DNA of 64,000 bases from a bacterium SCSIO 12696 (GCA_024397955.1 CP073744.1:992001-1056000); one strand, 5' to 3'; counted from the first letter of the stretch, positions 36,883-45,598 are shown. Program-made: numbers and translations. The notes: generated from the sequence alone by a model not told the origin.

Positions 36883-37739
36883 AGCAAGTTGCCAGAAAAA
36901 TTAAGCAGATAAATCAGAGTAAATACTGGAAACGCTGCGGTCATACCATCGACCCGATCGAGAATACCCCCGTGACCGGGCAGAATAGAACCGCTGTCTT
37001 TGATATTGCGCTGCCGTTTGACCATGCTCTCCAGCAGATCGCCCAATACCGAAGACACCGCTGTGGCAGCAATCAGTAACGCCAACAGCAACCACTGTTG
37101 TCCGCTGGCATTCAACTGCCAACCCAACACCACCAGCAAAAGGCCATTCACAGTTAGCCCGCCGACAACTCCCGCCCAGGTTTTTTTGGGGCTGACCGTC
37201 GGCGCCAGTTTGCGGCGACCAAAGTGCTTTCCAGCGAAATAGCCTCCGGTGTCCATAAGCACCACGATCGATACCACCACCAACAGTGCCCAACGGCCAC
37301 CGTTGTCAGTGGGTAACGTTGCGAAACCATTCGAATAAAGAAGCAAAGTCATCGCCAACCAGGTGGGCACCAGCACAAACCATCCCATCAGCACCTTAAC
37401 CCAGGTATTTGCCCACAGCACCACTGTGTTTGGGAAACTTTTCACCCAAAACAGGGCAATCAACCACCAACCGCAAGCGCTGGCCAACAAGGTCAGTTGA
37501 CTACTGCGAGGCCCTTCCAGCAGGTAATGATTGGCAGCTAACACCAAAGCCGCACTGCCCACCACAAAACCCAGGCGCGCGACGATGGACCGCAAGCCCG
37601 CAAGATTGCTCCACTCCCAGGATGCAAGCAGCACCAACGATGCGCTCAACACCGCAAACCAGGGTTTGGGCAAGAAAAACAGTGTCGCCAGAAACAGGCC
37701 AACCAGAGTCAGTCCAGTGATAATCCGCACTTTAAGCAT
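36879..37739 (-). CDS. cdsA: Phosphatidate cytidylyltransferase
   Basis: Integral membrane enzyme making CDP-diacylglycerol for phospholipids. It has about eight helices. The C-terminal signature [12 protein letters not shown]...[33 protein letters not shown] is complete. The start [16 protein letters not shown] at 37739 matches the family, has AGGA eight bases upstream, and overlaps the uppS 3' end by eight bases. Length 286 residues. Confidence 0.97.
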   Translation of the reverse strand: MLKVRIITGLTLVGLFLATLFFLPKPWFAVLSASLVLLASWEWSNLAGLRSIVARLGFVVGSAALVLAANHYLLEGPRSSQLTLLASACGWWLIALFWVKSFPNTVVLWANTWVKVLMGWFVLVPTWLAMTLLLYSNGFATLPTDNGGRWALLVVVSIVVLMDTGGYFAGKHFGRRKLAPTVSPKKTWAGVVGGLTVNGLLLVVLGWQLNASGQQWLLLALLIAATAVSSVLGDLLESMVKRQRNIKDSGSILPGHGGILDRVDGMTAAFPVFTLIYLLNFSGNLL

Positions 37740-38481
37740 CGGCTGCTTCCTCCGCCTCAATCTGTTCGGCGGTCATGCCAAAGCGGCGTTGGCGATGGCG
37801 GTAGTCTTGCACCGCAGCGGTAAACGCGGCTTCATCAAAATCTGGCCACATCAATTTGGAAAAATGAAATTCTGCATAGGCCATTTGCCAAAGCAAAAAA
37901 TTGCTGATGCGCTGTTCAAAGGCGGTGCGGATGCAGAGATCCACCGGCGGCAGATCCGCCAGCGAAATTTGCTCGCCAAGTAAAGTTTCGTCCACTTGGC
38001 TACTGGCTAGCTCACCACGTTCAACCTGCTCAGCCAGTTTGCGCGCGGCGTTGGCAATATCCCAATGGCCGCCGTAATCCACCGCCAGCACCAGGGTTTG
38101 CTTGCCACCCAGCGTTTGCTGTTCGGCGTCTTCAATCAGTTTGCTCAAGCGACCGCTAAAGCGCTCGCGATTGCCGATAACTCGCAGTGCCACCCCCTTT
38201 TGTTTGAGGGTTTTGACTTCTTTTTTCAGATATGAGGCAAACAGCGACATAAGCCCCTGTACCTCTGCTGCCGGGCGGCGCCAGTTTTCGCTGCTAAACG
38301 CAAACAGGGTCAGTACATCCACGTCGTGCTTTTTACAGGCTTCCAGGGCATCGCGTACCCGTTCCACACCGGCCTGATGACCAGCCAAGCCACCCAGACC
38401 ACGCTGTTTGGCCCAGCGATTGTTGCCATCCATAATGATGGCTACATGCCGCAACGGACAGTGATTGACTGTGGCGTTCAT
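37732..38481 (-). CDS. uppS: Undecaprenyl diphosphate synthase (cis-prenyltransferase)
   Basis: Builds the C55 lipid carrier for peptidoglycan and O-antigen. The catalytic Asp lies in VAIIMDGNNRWAKQRGL. FAFSSENWRRPAAEV and the C-terminal pair DLCIRTAFEQRISNFLLWQMAYAEFHF are characteristic; family members usually read RTGGE where this has RTAFE. The start at 38481 has AGGAA seven bases upstream, giving 249 residues. It lies between frr and cdsA as usual. Confidence 0.97.
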   Translation of the reverse strand: MNATVNHCPLRHVAIIMDGNNRWAKQRGLGGLAGHQAGVERVRDALEACKKHDVDVLTLFAFSSENWRRPAAEVQGLMSLFASYLKKEVKTLKQKGVALRVIGNRERFSGRLSKLIEDAEQQTLGGKQTLVLAVDYGGHWDIANAARKLAEQVERGELASSQVDETLLGEQISLADLPPVDLCIRTAFEQRISNFLLWQMAYAEFHFSKLMWPDFDEAAFTAAVQDYRHRQRRFGMTAEQIEAEEAADA

Positions 38482-38521
38482 AGAACGATTCCTGCAACAA
38501 CAGGCACCATGCACCCGGGCA

Positions 38522-39079
38522 TCAGATTTCCATTAAGTCTTTTTCTTTTACCGCCAGCAACTCGTCCACCTGGCCCACAAAACGGTCGGTGATTTTCTGT
38601 ACATCATCCTGGGCTTTGCGATCTTCGTCTTCGGTAATCTCTTTTTCCTTGAGCAAGTCTTTCACATCAGAAAGTACATCGCGGCGGATATTACGGATGG
38701 AGATACGGGCGTTTTCCGCTTCACTGCGGGCCTGTTTGGTGTAGCCCTTACGCGTCTCTTCAGTGAGCGGTGGCATCGGGATGCGAATCAACTCACCGGT
38801 AGTGACTGGATTAAGGCCCAGATCCGATTTCATAATGGCTTTTTCAATTTCCGGCACCAGCTGTTTTTCCCACACGCTGATACTCAGGGTACGGGCATCC
38901 AGCACAGAGATATTGGCCATTTGATTCAGGGGCGTATCGGCACCGTAGTAAGACACGTTAATGCCATCCAGCAGGCTGGGGTGGGCACGACCGGTACGAA
39001 TTTTGGAGAACGCCGTATTTAAAGCAGTGATGCTTTTTGCCATGCGCTCTTCGGCGTCTTTTTTGAGATCATTAATCAT
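38522..39079 (-). CDS. frr: Ribosome recycling factor
   Basis: Splits post-termination ribosomes with EF-G. The three-helix bundle and small beta domain are recognisable: [35 protein letters not shown], then [11 protein letters not shown] and [18 protein letters not shown]. The start at 39079 ([13 protein letters not shown]) gives 185 residues, identical to E. coli Frr length, and overlaps the pyrH stop by eight bases. Confidence 0.98.
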   Translation of the reverse strand: MINDLKKDAEERMAKSITALNTAFSKIRTGRAHPSLLDGINVSYYGADTPLNQMANISVLDARTLSISVWEKQLVPEIEKAIMKSDLGLNPVTTGELIRIPMPPLTEETRKGYTKQARSEAENARISIRNIRRDVLSDVKDLLKEKEITEDEDRKAQDDVQKITDRFVGQVDELLAVKEKDLMEI

Positions 39080-39827
39080 CGTTCTCATCCTTAGCTTCTT
39101 CAATCAGGGTGCCCTCTTCGCCACCCACAACAATACTCAGCAATGCGCCGGGCTTGGACATGCGGAATACCCGCAGGGGCATATCCTGTTCCCGGCACAG
39201 ACAAATAGCGGTGAGATCCATCACACCCAATTTTTTGTCAAGCACTTCATCGTAAGTGAGGTTGCTGAACATTTTTGCATCCGGGTATTTCATCGGGTCG
39301 GCATCGTAGACGCCGTCTACCTTAGTGGCCTTCAGTACCAGCTCTACTTCCACCTCAATACCGCGCAGGCAAGCAGCGGAATCGGTGGTAAAGAACGGGT
39401 TGCCAGTACCGGCGGAAAAAATCACTACCTCGCCTTGTTCAAGGTAGCGCATGGCTTTACGGCGATCGTAGTGCTCCACCACACCGCTCATGGGAATGGC
39501 AGACATCACTCTGGCAGAAATATTGCTGCGCTCAAGGGCATCGCGCATGGCCAGGGCGTTCATGACCGTGGCCAGCATCCCCATATGGTCACCGGTTACT
39601 CGTTCCATGCCCGCTTCACTGAGGGCCTGGCCGCGAAACAAATTGCCACCGCCAATTACCAAACCGACCTGCACACCAATGCCCACCAGTTGACCGATTT
39701 CCAAGGCCATGCGGTCGAGCACCTTGGGATCAATACCGAAGCCCATATCCCCCATTAGCTCTTCACCGCTGAGCTTCAACAGGATGCGTTTATACTTCTT
39801 GTCCTTGGTGGCAGCGCTATTAGGCAT
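39072..39827 (-). CDS. pyrH: UMP kinase
   Basis: Hexameric kinase making UDP, of the amino-acid-kinase fold. Motifs are [43 protein letters not shown] and [19 protein letters not shown]. The start at 39827 is chosen by GAGGA upstream, giving 251 residues. The gene lies between tsf and frr, with an intrinsic terminator between it and tsf, so some separate promoter activity is likely. Confidence 0.97.
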   Translation of the reverse strand: MPNSAATKDKKYKRILLKLSGEELMGDMGFGIDPKVLDRMALEIGQLVGIGVQVGLVIGGGNLFRGQALSEAGMERVTGDHMGMLATVMNALAMRDALERSNISARVMSAIPMSGVVEHYDRRKAMRYLEQGEVVIFSAGTGNPFFTTDSAACLRGIEVEVELVLKATKVDGVYDADPMKYPDAKMFSNLTYDEVLDKKLGVMDLTAICLCREQDMPLRVFRMSKPGALLSIVVGGEEGTLIEEAKDENDD

Positions 39828-39863
39828 GATTTCCTCATCGAGCAAATAGGTTAGTCAGAAAAG

Positions 39864-39895
39864 AATACGGGAGCCCAATTTTGGGCTCCCGTATT
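39864..39895. terminator. Intrinsic terminator after tsf
   Basis: A 15-bp perfect stem (39864-39878 with 39881-39895) around a TT turn lies between the tsf stop and the pyrH start. On the minus strand it is followed by CTTTTC. Strong stem, weak tail, so partial termination of the rpsB-tsf transcript is the best reading. Confidence 0.75.
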
Positions 39896-39925
39896 GTACA
39901 GATTTTCTGTCTGTTGTCCTCGGTC

Positions 39926-40780
39926 TTATGCACCTTGAACAGCAGCAGCCACCTCAGCAGCAAAATCCGTTTCTTCCACTTCGATGCCTTCGCCCACTTC
40001 ATAGCGGGTAAAGGAGGCCACTTCGCCACCGGCATTCGCCACCAGCTTGCCCACTTTCACGTCTGGATCCTTCACGAAGGGTTGCTCAACCAGGCTGTTT
40101 TCTGCCTTGAACTTGTTCATGCGGCCAACAATCATCTTCTCGATGATTTCTTCCGGCTTGCCGCTCTCGCGCGCCTGGGCGGTAAAAATTTCCTTCTCTT
40201 TATCGAGAACGTCCTGAGGCAGATCTTCTGGCTTGGCCACTTGCGGGTTAACCGCGGCAACGTGCATAGACACGTCTTTGGCCACTTCGTCGCTACCGCC
40301 AGTCAATGCAGTAAGAACGCCGATACGATTGTTACTGTGCACGTAACCGTCAACCACAGCACCTTCTACAACCACAGCGCGACGAACACCGATGTTTTCG
40401 CCAATTTTCTGAACCAGCGCTTCGCGAGCTGTTTCCAACTCACCGGCCATCAAAGCAGCAACATCGGTTTGCTTCTCGGCAAATACTTTATCCACAACGG
40501 TACCAACGAAGCCCAGGAAGCCTTCGTCGCGGGCAACGAAGTCGGTTTCGCTGTTAACTTCAACCAGTACGCCGTAGCTGTTGTCGTCGGCCACTTTGAT
40601 GGCAACAACACCATCGGCAGCGGTACGGCCAGCCTTTTTAGCCGCTTTCATACCACTGGATTTGCGCAGCTCTTCGATAGCCACTTCGATATCACCACCG
40701 GCAGCAGCCAGTGCTTTTTTACATTCCATCAGCCCGAGGCCTGTGCGCTCGCGCAATTCCTTTACCAACTTCGCTGACAT
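39926..40780 (-). CDS. tsf: Elongation factor Ts
   Basis: Guanine-nucleotide exchange factor for EF-Tu. The N-terminus [41 protein letters not shown] is diagnostic, as is [19 protein letters not shown] with the TDF motif that contacts EF-Tu. The C-terminal module ([15 protein letters not shown]) is present. Length 284 residues. It follows rpsB in the universal rpsB-tsf order, with a terminator-like hairpin between them. Confidence 0.98.
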   Translation of the reverse strand: MSAKLVKELRERTGLGLMECKKALAAAGGDIEVAIEELRKSSGMKAAKKAGRTAADGVVAIKVADDNSYGVLVEVNSETDFVARDEGFLGFVGTVVDKVFAEKQTDVAALMAGELETAREALVQKIGENIGVRRAVVVEGAVVDGYVHSNNRIGVLTALTGGSDEVAKDVSMHVAAVNPQVAKPEDLPQDVLDKEKEIFTAQARESGKPEEIIEKMIVGRMNKFKAENSLVEQPFVKDPDVKVGKLVANAGGEVASFTRYEVGEGIEVEETDFAAEVAAAVQGA

Positions 40781-40867
40781 GAGTTTGTCCTCTTGAATTC
40801 ACATTGTGCCCGGTTCACCGGCAACGGCCAGTAAACCCGATAATTGTTTCAGATAAGTGCGTATTTC

Positions 40868-40892
40868 AAAAAAGGGGCCGTCGGCCCCTTTT
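40868..40892. terminator. Terminator/attenuator between rpsB and tsf
   Basis: A 10-bp stem (40870-40879 with 40883-40892), loop GTC, flanked by A on one side and T on the other. On the minus strand it ends in six T followed by G. It should let only part of rpsB transcription continue into tsf. Confidence 0.8.
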
Positions 40893-40912
40893 GTACTGCT
40901 GCTGGAGAATAG

Positions 40913-41659
40913 TTACTCCGCTGCAGCTTGCTCAGCTTCCACTTCAACAAATTCGTCTTTGCTGGTGATGCTGCTGCCTTTTTGCTTGCCTTCCAATACC
41001 GCATCGGCAATGGCTGCGGTGTACAGCTTGATGGCGCGGATAGCGTCATCGTTACCGGGGATGATGTAGTCAACACCGTCGGGGTTGCTGTTGGTGTCGA
41101 CAATGCCAATCACGGGAATACCCAGTTTGTTGGCTTCCTGGATGGCAATGCGCTCGTGGTCTACGTCAACGACGAAAAGCACGTCTGGCAGGCCAGCCAT
41201 GTCCTTGATACCACCGATGGAACGGTCCAGCTTTTCCATCATGCGAGTGCGCATCAGCGCCTCTTTTTTGGTCAGCTTTTCGAAAGTACCGTCCTGGCTC
41301 TGAGCTTCCAGGTCGCGGTAGCGACGGATAGAGCCACGAATGGTTTTGTAGTTGGTGAGCATGCCACCCAGCCAGCGGTGGCTGACGAAAGGCATACCAC
41401 AACGCTCGGCCTGCTCGCGAATGGATTTCTGGGCAGCGCGCTTAGTGCCAACAAACAGAATCTTGTTGCCGTGAGCGGCCAGATCGTGAACGGCTTGCAG
41501 CGCGTCATTAAACGCGGGAACAGTTTGCTCGAGGTTGATGATGTGAATCTTGTTGCGGGCGCCGAAAATGTATTGACCCATTTTCGGGTTCCAGAAGCGG
41601 GTCTGGTGACCAAAGTGAACACCAGCCTGCAGCATGTCTCGCATGGAAACAGAAGCCAT
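40913..41659 (-). CDS. rpsB: 30S ribosomal protein S2
   Basis: Begins [78 protein letters not shown] and [48 protein letters not shown] are universally conserved. Length 248 residues with an acidic C-terminal tail. It heads the long minus-strand essential block and is preceded by a 340-base leader region probably used for autoregulation. Confidence 0.98.
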   Translation of the reverse strand: MASVSMRDMLQAGVHFGHQTRFWNPKMGQYIFGARNKIHIINLEQTVPAFNDALQAVHDLAAHGNKILFVGTKRAAQKSIREQAERCGMPFVSHRWLGGMLTNYKTIRGSIRRYRDLEAQSQDGTFEKLTKKEALMRTRMMEKLDRSIGGIKDMAGLPDVLFVVDVDHERIAIQEANKLGIPVIGIVDTNSNPDGVDYIIPGNDDAIRAIKLYTAAIADAVLEGKQKGSSITSKDEFVEVEAEQAAAE

Positions 41660-41954
41660 GATAAATCCTTAAATTGTATAAAACGTTCGCATAAGCAGAG
41701 ATTTTGTTCATCTGGCAAGGCAAAGATGAGCGAAAATCGGGAGTTTGTTGAAACAAATGACCGATTTGAGCGAATCTTTAACGCCGTCAGGGGGCAAAAG
41801 ATCAATTATGCGAGCGTTTTTGGGTTGGGTCTTCCATATATCCCACTGTTCAACCTCATACCCTTAACGCAGGGGAAAGGCACCCAGAACAGTGTGTCGA
41901 TATATGTGCGACGTTTATTGGCCATTGCAAGGCGTACCTTGCTCGGCGGCGCGC
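41660..41954 (-). ncRNA. Probable rpsB 5' leader (S2 autoregulatory region)
   Basis: The 342 bases between rpsB and the next gene contain no credible ORF on either strand. If transcription starts just after the -10 at 41955-41960, the leader is close to 290 bases long. In E. coli a structured rpsB leader (t44) binds S2 and represses the operon; an equivalent role here is inferred from position and length. I did not identify the conserved S2-binding structure itself. Confidence 0.4.
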
Positions 41955-41983
41955 TTTATACCACAAAAGCAAGTCACAGTAAA
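41955..41983 (-). promoter_or_regulatory. Candidate sigma-70 promoter of rpsB
   Basis: On the minus strand a -35-like TTACTG (41983-41978) and a -10 TATAAA (41960-41955) are 17 bases apart. The -10 is followed at once by a GC-rich discriminator (GCGCGCCGCC), the usual mark of stringently controlled ribosomal promoters. Confidence 0.5.
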
Positions 41984-42001
41984 AGCAGTCTTTGCAGCCC
42001 T

Positions 42002-42757
42002 CTATCTGGAAAAGTGGTAACTCACCCCTACAACCACCTGGCTGCCGGTGCGCACGTCATTAAAAAAGCCACTGGTATTGCCACTGTAGTGGTATTCCAA
42101 AGAACCCACCCAATGCTTGGCAAATGGGCGACCAATGCTGAATCTCGCGTAGTGATACTGGTCGCCATTCAGCTGCCCCAAATCCACTAGCCCAACTTCT
42201 ACTTCACCAACGCTCTGCCAGGGAAGGTGCTGACGAACCGTCGCAGAAACCACCAGTTGGTTCTGATTGGTATTCCAAATGGAATCGGTGTAGGCAGCGA
42301 ACAAAGTCAGGCTATCCTGGTAGTCCAGCTGAATTCGCCGCTCCTGATAGTCGGCATTGCGAGATAGATTTTGCTGACGATATTCCAGCCAGGCATTGCT
42401 GACACTGAGCTGCCAATCGTCAGTTAACAAACGACGATAACCAATACTGTACTCCGCTTCCCAGTCCCTCGACTGAGCCTGGCCACCTAAACCGCCAATA
42501 TCCGCTTTCGCCAACCAGGCTGATGCAAACCAACCGGACTCATGCCCCAACCAGGCTTTTACCTGTGGAGTCACAGTCTCCTCAGCCAGAGAAATACCGC
42601 GATAAATGTAGTCAGAAGAAACCGACAACGCACCATTAAATTGCCAGGGGCTGCGATCATCATCGGCTTGCACAGAATACGCACACAGCAAAAAAAGCAA
42701 CACCACCGTGTGGAGTTGCCAGCGACTGTTAACAGGAATAGTCAGTTGCTTATTCAA
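42002..42757 (-). CDS. TorF-family putative outer-membrane porin
   Basis: Predicted beta-barrel protein of 251 residues with a signal peptide ending near YSVQADDD. The opening strand SVSSDYIYRGISLAEETVTPQ is the signature of the Gcw_chp/TorF family, members of which carry repeated alternating strands such as YSIGYRRLLTDDWQLSVSNAWLEY and end with GVSYHFSR. It lies two bases downstream of the subtilase gene and is apparently last in the sigma/anti-sigma operon, so it may be that regulon's outer-membrane component. The transported substrate is unknown. Confidence 0.75.
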   Translation of the reverse strand: MNKQLTIPVNSRWQLHTVVLLFLLCAYSVQADDDRSPWQFNGALSVSSDYIYRGISLAEETVTPQVKAWLGHESGWFASAWLAKADIGGLGGQAQSRDWEAEYSIGYRRLLTDDWQLSVSNAWLEYRQQNLSRNADYQERRIQLDYQDSLTLFAAYTDSIWNTNQNQLVVSATVRQHLPWQSVGEVEVGLVDLGQLNGDQYHYARFSIGRPFAKHWVGSLEYHYSGNTSGFFNDVRTGSQVVVGVSYHFSR

Positions 42758-42759
42758 GG

Positions 42760-44019
42760 TTATTTGAGAGGGCTCCTGGAATCACGAGGCGTGTTTTCAA
42801 CAGGCACCATCTGTTTAAGTTGGGCCACCACCTGCCCAGGGTTCAAATTGGGCTGTTTTTCTTTCATTAATGCCGCCAAAGCCGACACCTTGGCTGCGGA
42901 CATGGAGGAACCGGAGAAAAAGTCGAAACCGCCATCGGGGGCGGTGGTGAGCACATTGGCGCTGTTGAGGTGAACGAGCAATCTGCGTTCGTCACTGTCT
43001 GGTGGTTTCCGGCAAACACCAATCACACCGGGCAGCCGAGCGGGATAACCTATGTTTGCATCCCCGGGATCTGCGGCCACCACCAGAATATTCCGTTTCA
43101 GGGCTTGAGCCACCAAACGGGCAATCAACGGATCTTGAGGGCCTGCCAGGCTCATATTGATAATATCCGCACCACTGTCTATGGCGTGACTGATGGCACT
43201 GGCCACGGTAAAGCTGTTGCAGTGGGCTTTACTGGTACTGTCACCAAGCTGCCAGCAAGCCTTGAGCACTGACACGTCTGCGTCGGGGGATAAACCAACA
43301 ATGCCCAGCTCATTGTTGGGCTGGGCAGCGATGATACCGGCAACGGCAGTGCCATGAATATCGGCTCGAAAACGTTGACTGTTGTTATCAACAAAATTTT
43401 CCACCGCCTTAATTTGGGGTTTTAGCTCCGGGTGGCGAACATCGGCACCGGTATCGATCACCATTATTTTCACCCCTCTTCCGGTAGCTTCCCGGTGGAG
43501 GCTGGCAATGTGCTCACGACTGTTTTGGTACTGCAGTTCGAAGTAAGGATCGTTGTACGGAGCGCTCTGAACCGAATAACTGACCATCTGCTGTACAGAT
43601 TCAATGCGGCGATCGTTGCGCAGCTGCTGCATCACATCCGCCACGACCAAGCTATCGGGGATCCCCAGCAAAACGCAGTAAATGGACAGGGAATTAATCA
43701 ACCAACCGCGCTCTTCCCGCAATTGGTAATCTCGGGCAATGTCTTTTACCTGGCGTCGCACCAGCAGTGTACTGTTGTAATTCAACGGTGCCTGATAATT
43801 GCGCCCAAACGAACGCACAGCGGCATTCTCTTTAGCAGCATCGTGAGTCAGTGTTACCAGTATTGGAGTGAACCCACTGGGCACACTAACGCCCCGCTCC
43901 GGGATAAACTGATCCAGTGACACTTGCTTATGTTGTGAGCTGCCACAGGCAGACAGCACCAGGGCAAACAACACTGCCGTCACTGTTTTTAAGCGAGCAC
44001 TGCCAATCACTAAAGCCAT
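42760..44019 (-). CDS. S8 (subtilisin-like) lipoprotein with I9-like prodomain
   Basis: The 419-residue protein starts at 44019, where ATG overlaps the anti-sigma stop as TAATG; a longer reading adds a non-secretory N-terminus. A lipobox (VLSAC, Cys25) indicates export and lipidation. Residues about 105-150 (YCVLLGIPDSLVVADVMQQLRNDRRIESV) look like an inhibitor I9 propeptide. The triad is D189 (VIDTGAD), H222 (DIHGTAVAGI) and S372 (SGSSMSAA). The usual oxyanion motif AAGN reads AADPGD (315-320), so the asparagine is missing, and the residues after the serine differ from the usual pattern. It may be a weak protease, a binding protein, or specialised for the anti-sigma factor beside it. Confidence 0.85.
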   Translation of the reverse strand: MALVIGSARLKTVTAVLFALVLSACGSSQHKQVSLDQFIPERGVSVPSGFTPILVTLTHDAAKENAAVRSFGRNYQAPLNYNSTLLVRRQVKDIARDYQLREERGWLINSLSIYCVLLGIPDSLVVADVMQQLRNDRRIESVQQMVSYSVQSAPYNDPYFELQYQNSREHIASLHREATGRGVKIMVIDTGADVRHPELKPQIKAVENFVDNNSQRFRADIHGTAVAGIIAAQPNNELGIVGLSPDADVSVLKACWQLGDSTSKAHCNSFTVASAISHAIDSGADIINMSLAGPQDPLIARLVAQALKRNILVVAADPGDANIGYPARLPGVIGVCRKPPDSDERRLLVHLNSANVLTTAPDGGFDFFSGSSMSAAKVSALAALMKEKQPNLNPGQVVAQLKQMVPVENTPRDSRSPLK

Positions 44020-44747
44020 TACTGCATTTCCTGCTGAGATGCCCTGGGGGAATGAACCGACGGCTCTGCCAGTTTTACCCAAGGGCTGCCACGCAAATTG
44101 TGCAATACCAATTCCTGCTGAGCTGAGGGCTTAAGGGTGGATATGGTATACAAACCCGCTTTTGATGGCCCACTGATAATCTGTGCATCCACATTATTCA
44201 GCAAATTTCGGATATCCACTTCTGTTGCAGCAGGCTGAAAGATTACCCGGTACACCTGGCTGTGCTCTGCTGCAGCACGCACCAAATCATCATCACTGGA
44301 GTAGGTTTCCAGGGTAACACCTTGCGGCTTCCCAGGCAGCACAACCAGTAAGCTCACCACCAAAACCAGGCACGCTGCCTGAGCCCACATCACTGTTTTT
44401 GCAGCTTTCGGTGTGCCAGACCACTGGCGTTGCCAACTGGATAGCCAGGTGACTTTGCCACCGTGGCTGCTCTGAGGTGCGGCTTGGCCATCGATTGCTC
44501 TCAAGGTCTTTTCCAAGTTGGCTTCCATCCGCTGGGTAGTGAGTAACTCTTCCAGCTCTGTAGGCTCAGTGCGGATGGCATCCACCACTTGCTGGGCTTG
44601 CTGCAACTCAGCGAAACAAACTTCGCATTGGGCCACATGCTCCTGAACTTGGCGCTGTTGAGCCGCATTTAACTGGCCGTTGACAAAACTCGGGAGCATT
44701 GCCTGGCATTGGTCGTGGTAAAGCGGCCTGGGTGCGTCGCTTTTCAT
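44019..44747 (-). CDS. Zinc-finger transmembrane anti-sigma factor
   Basis: Predicted to hold the adjacent ECF sigma factor at the membrane. The N-terminal zf-HC2/ZAS motif is H37-x3-C41-x2-C44 with C14 or H11 as further ligand. A single membrane helix lies near residues 117-137 (AQAACLVLVVSLLVVL). The roughly 100-residue periplasmic part (VYRVIFQPAATEVDIRNLL...AGLYTIS...LHNLRGSPWVKLAEP) has the strand-helix-strand pattern of subtilisin I9-type prodomains; this is a visual resemblance. It overlaps the sigma gene by four bases and the subtilase by one, indicating strict coupling of the three. Confidence 0.88.
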   Translation of the reverse strand: MKSDAPRPLYHDQCQAMLPSFVNGQLNAAQQRQVQEHVAQCEVCFAELQQAQQVVDAIRTEPTELEELLTTQRMEANLEKTLRAIDGQAAPQSSHGGKVTWLSSWQRQWSGTPKAAKTVMWAQAACLVLVVSLLVVLPGKPQGVTLETYSSDDDLVRAAAEHSQVYRVIFQPAATEVDIRNLLNNVDAQIISGPSKAGLYTISTLKPSAQQELVLHNLRGSPWVKLAEPSVHSPRASQQEMQ

Positions 44748-45355
44748 GGTGTTTCCCCCTTTACTGCCGGGATTGGCACAGTATCGTGGCCAAATACCCT
44801 TTTAAAAATTTTGCGTGCATGGAATAGACGCGTTTTAACCGTATTGGCCGGACATTCCATAATTTGGCCGATTTCCTCGCAGGTGTAGCCGGATTGGTAA
44901 GCCAGCTCAACGCAACTTCTCTGTTCTGGCGACAGATGTTGCATGGCCTGCTCAATTTCCTGACGGCTATCCCAGCGCTCCACTTCATTGTCGGTGGCCT
45001 CCTGCTCTGGCACTGCGTCCAGATCCTGGCTGGCATGCTTCTCAAGTTTACGGGCTGCTTCCCAGCACTTGCGCATACCAATCCCCATAATCCAGGTAGA
45101 TACACGGGATTCGCCACGAAAATCGCTGGCTTTTTGCCAGGTAGTCAACAGAGTATCGTTAACCACCTCCTCAATAACATCCAACTGCTTCAGATAGCGA
45201 TAGGCAAAGCGGGTCAGCAGTGGGTAGTAACGGCGATACAGGGCTGAAAAAGCTTTTTTATCCCCTGCACCCGACGCCTGCAATAACTGCAAATCCAGCT
45301 GATCCTGTTTTTGAACTTGGTTATTCAATAGTCCACATCCACTCGCTTTCGACAC
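44744..45355 (-). CDS. ECF RNA polymerase sigma factor
   Basis: Extracytoplasmic-function sigma factor of 203 residues. Region 2 is seen in DKKAFSALYRRYYPLLTRFAYRYLKQLDVIEEVVNDTLLTTWQKASDFRGESRVSTWIMGI and region 4 in LSPEQRSCVELAYQSGYTCEEIGQIMECPANTVKTRLFHARK. The first codon used here is a GTG without a clear ribosome site; TTG codons about ten codons further on (near GGA) are alternatives, so the N-terminus is uncertain. It is first in the sigma-anti-sigma-subtilase-porin set. The exact ECF subgroup cannot be assigned by eye. Confidence 0.92.
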   Translation of the reverse strand: MSKASGCGLLNNQVQKQDQLDLQLLQASGAGDKKAFSALYRRYYPLLTRFAYRYLKQLDVIEEVVNDTLLTTWQKASDFRGESRVSTWIMGIGMRKCWEAARKLEKHASQDLDAVPEQEATDNEVERWDSRQEIEQAMQHLSPEQRSCVELAYQSGYTCEEIGQIMECPANTVKTRLFHARKIFKRVFGHDTVPIPAVKGETP

Positions 45356-45383
45356 CTGTTAGTGGCCGCTACCCAAAAAAAGG

Positions 45384-45401
45384 TTCATTCAATGGAATGA
45401 A
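45384..45401. promoter_or_regulatory. Perfect palindrome upstream of the ECF sigma gene
   Basis: TTCATTC-AATG-GAATGAA, a 7-bp perfect inverted repeat with a 4-base spacer, lies 28 bases upstream of the assigned sigma start, in its promoter or leader. On the plus strand it is followed by a T-run. It is a candidate operator or hairpin; no known regulator is implied. Confidence 0.4.
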
Positions 45402-45480
45402 TTTTTATTGAACTCAAAGCGACTTCCCCCCCACTAATAGAGTGAAGGGGCTTCCCCCCGAGAATCATGTTGGGTTACCA

Positions 45481-45598
45481 GTCTTAACCCGGCAGCAGTT
45501 GGTTCTGTATTTTTAGGCCCGGCTGTCTGTCAGAGAGTATCCCCAAACTCAATCAACCGGGTTAGACTTTTTGCCCCGCCAACTGGCGGGGCTTTTTT
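45481..45598 (+). ncRNA. Candidate small RNA with intrinsic terminator
   Basis: A closing stem is formed by GTCTTAACCCGG (45481-45492) and CCGGGTTAGAC (45557-45567), pairing 11 bp with one bulge. It encloses about 64 bases and is followed five bases later by a textbook terminator at 45573-45598. No plus-strand gene lies upstream, and on the minus strand the terminator is followed by A, not T, so it does not serve the MFS gene. These features suggest an independent plus-strand transcript. The 5' end, promoter and function are not determined; the gap 45356-45480 holds the sigma promoter region and a C-rich stretch. Confidence 0.4.
45573..45598 (+). terminator. Strong plus-strand intrinsic terminator
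   Basis: Stem GCCCCGCC (45573-45580) with GGCGGGGC (45585-45592), loop AACT, followed by six T. It is oriented for plus-strand transcription, although all neighbouring genes are on the minus strand. Confidence 0.85.

Noticed and set aside
40928-42190. 420-codon plus-strand frame across rpsB and its leader
   Set aside because: It lies opposite rpsB and the TorF gene, has no recognisable motif and no ribosome site context; treated as a chance frame.
45573-45598. This hairpin as the terminator of the MFS gene
   Set aside because: On the minus strand the stem is followed by A residues, not T, so it is not an intrinsic terminator for that gene.
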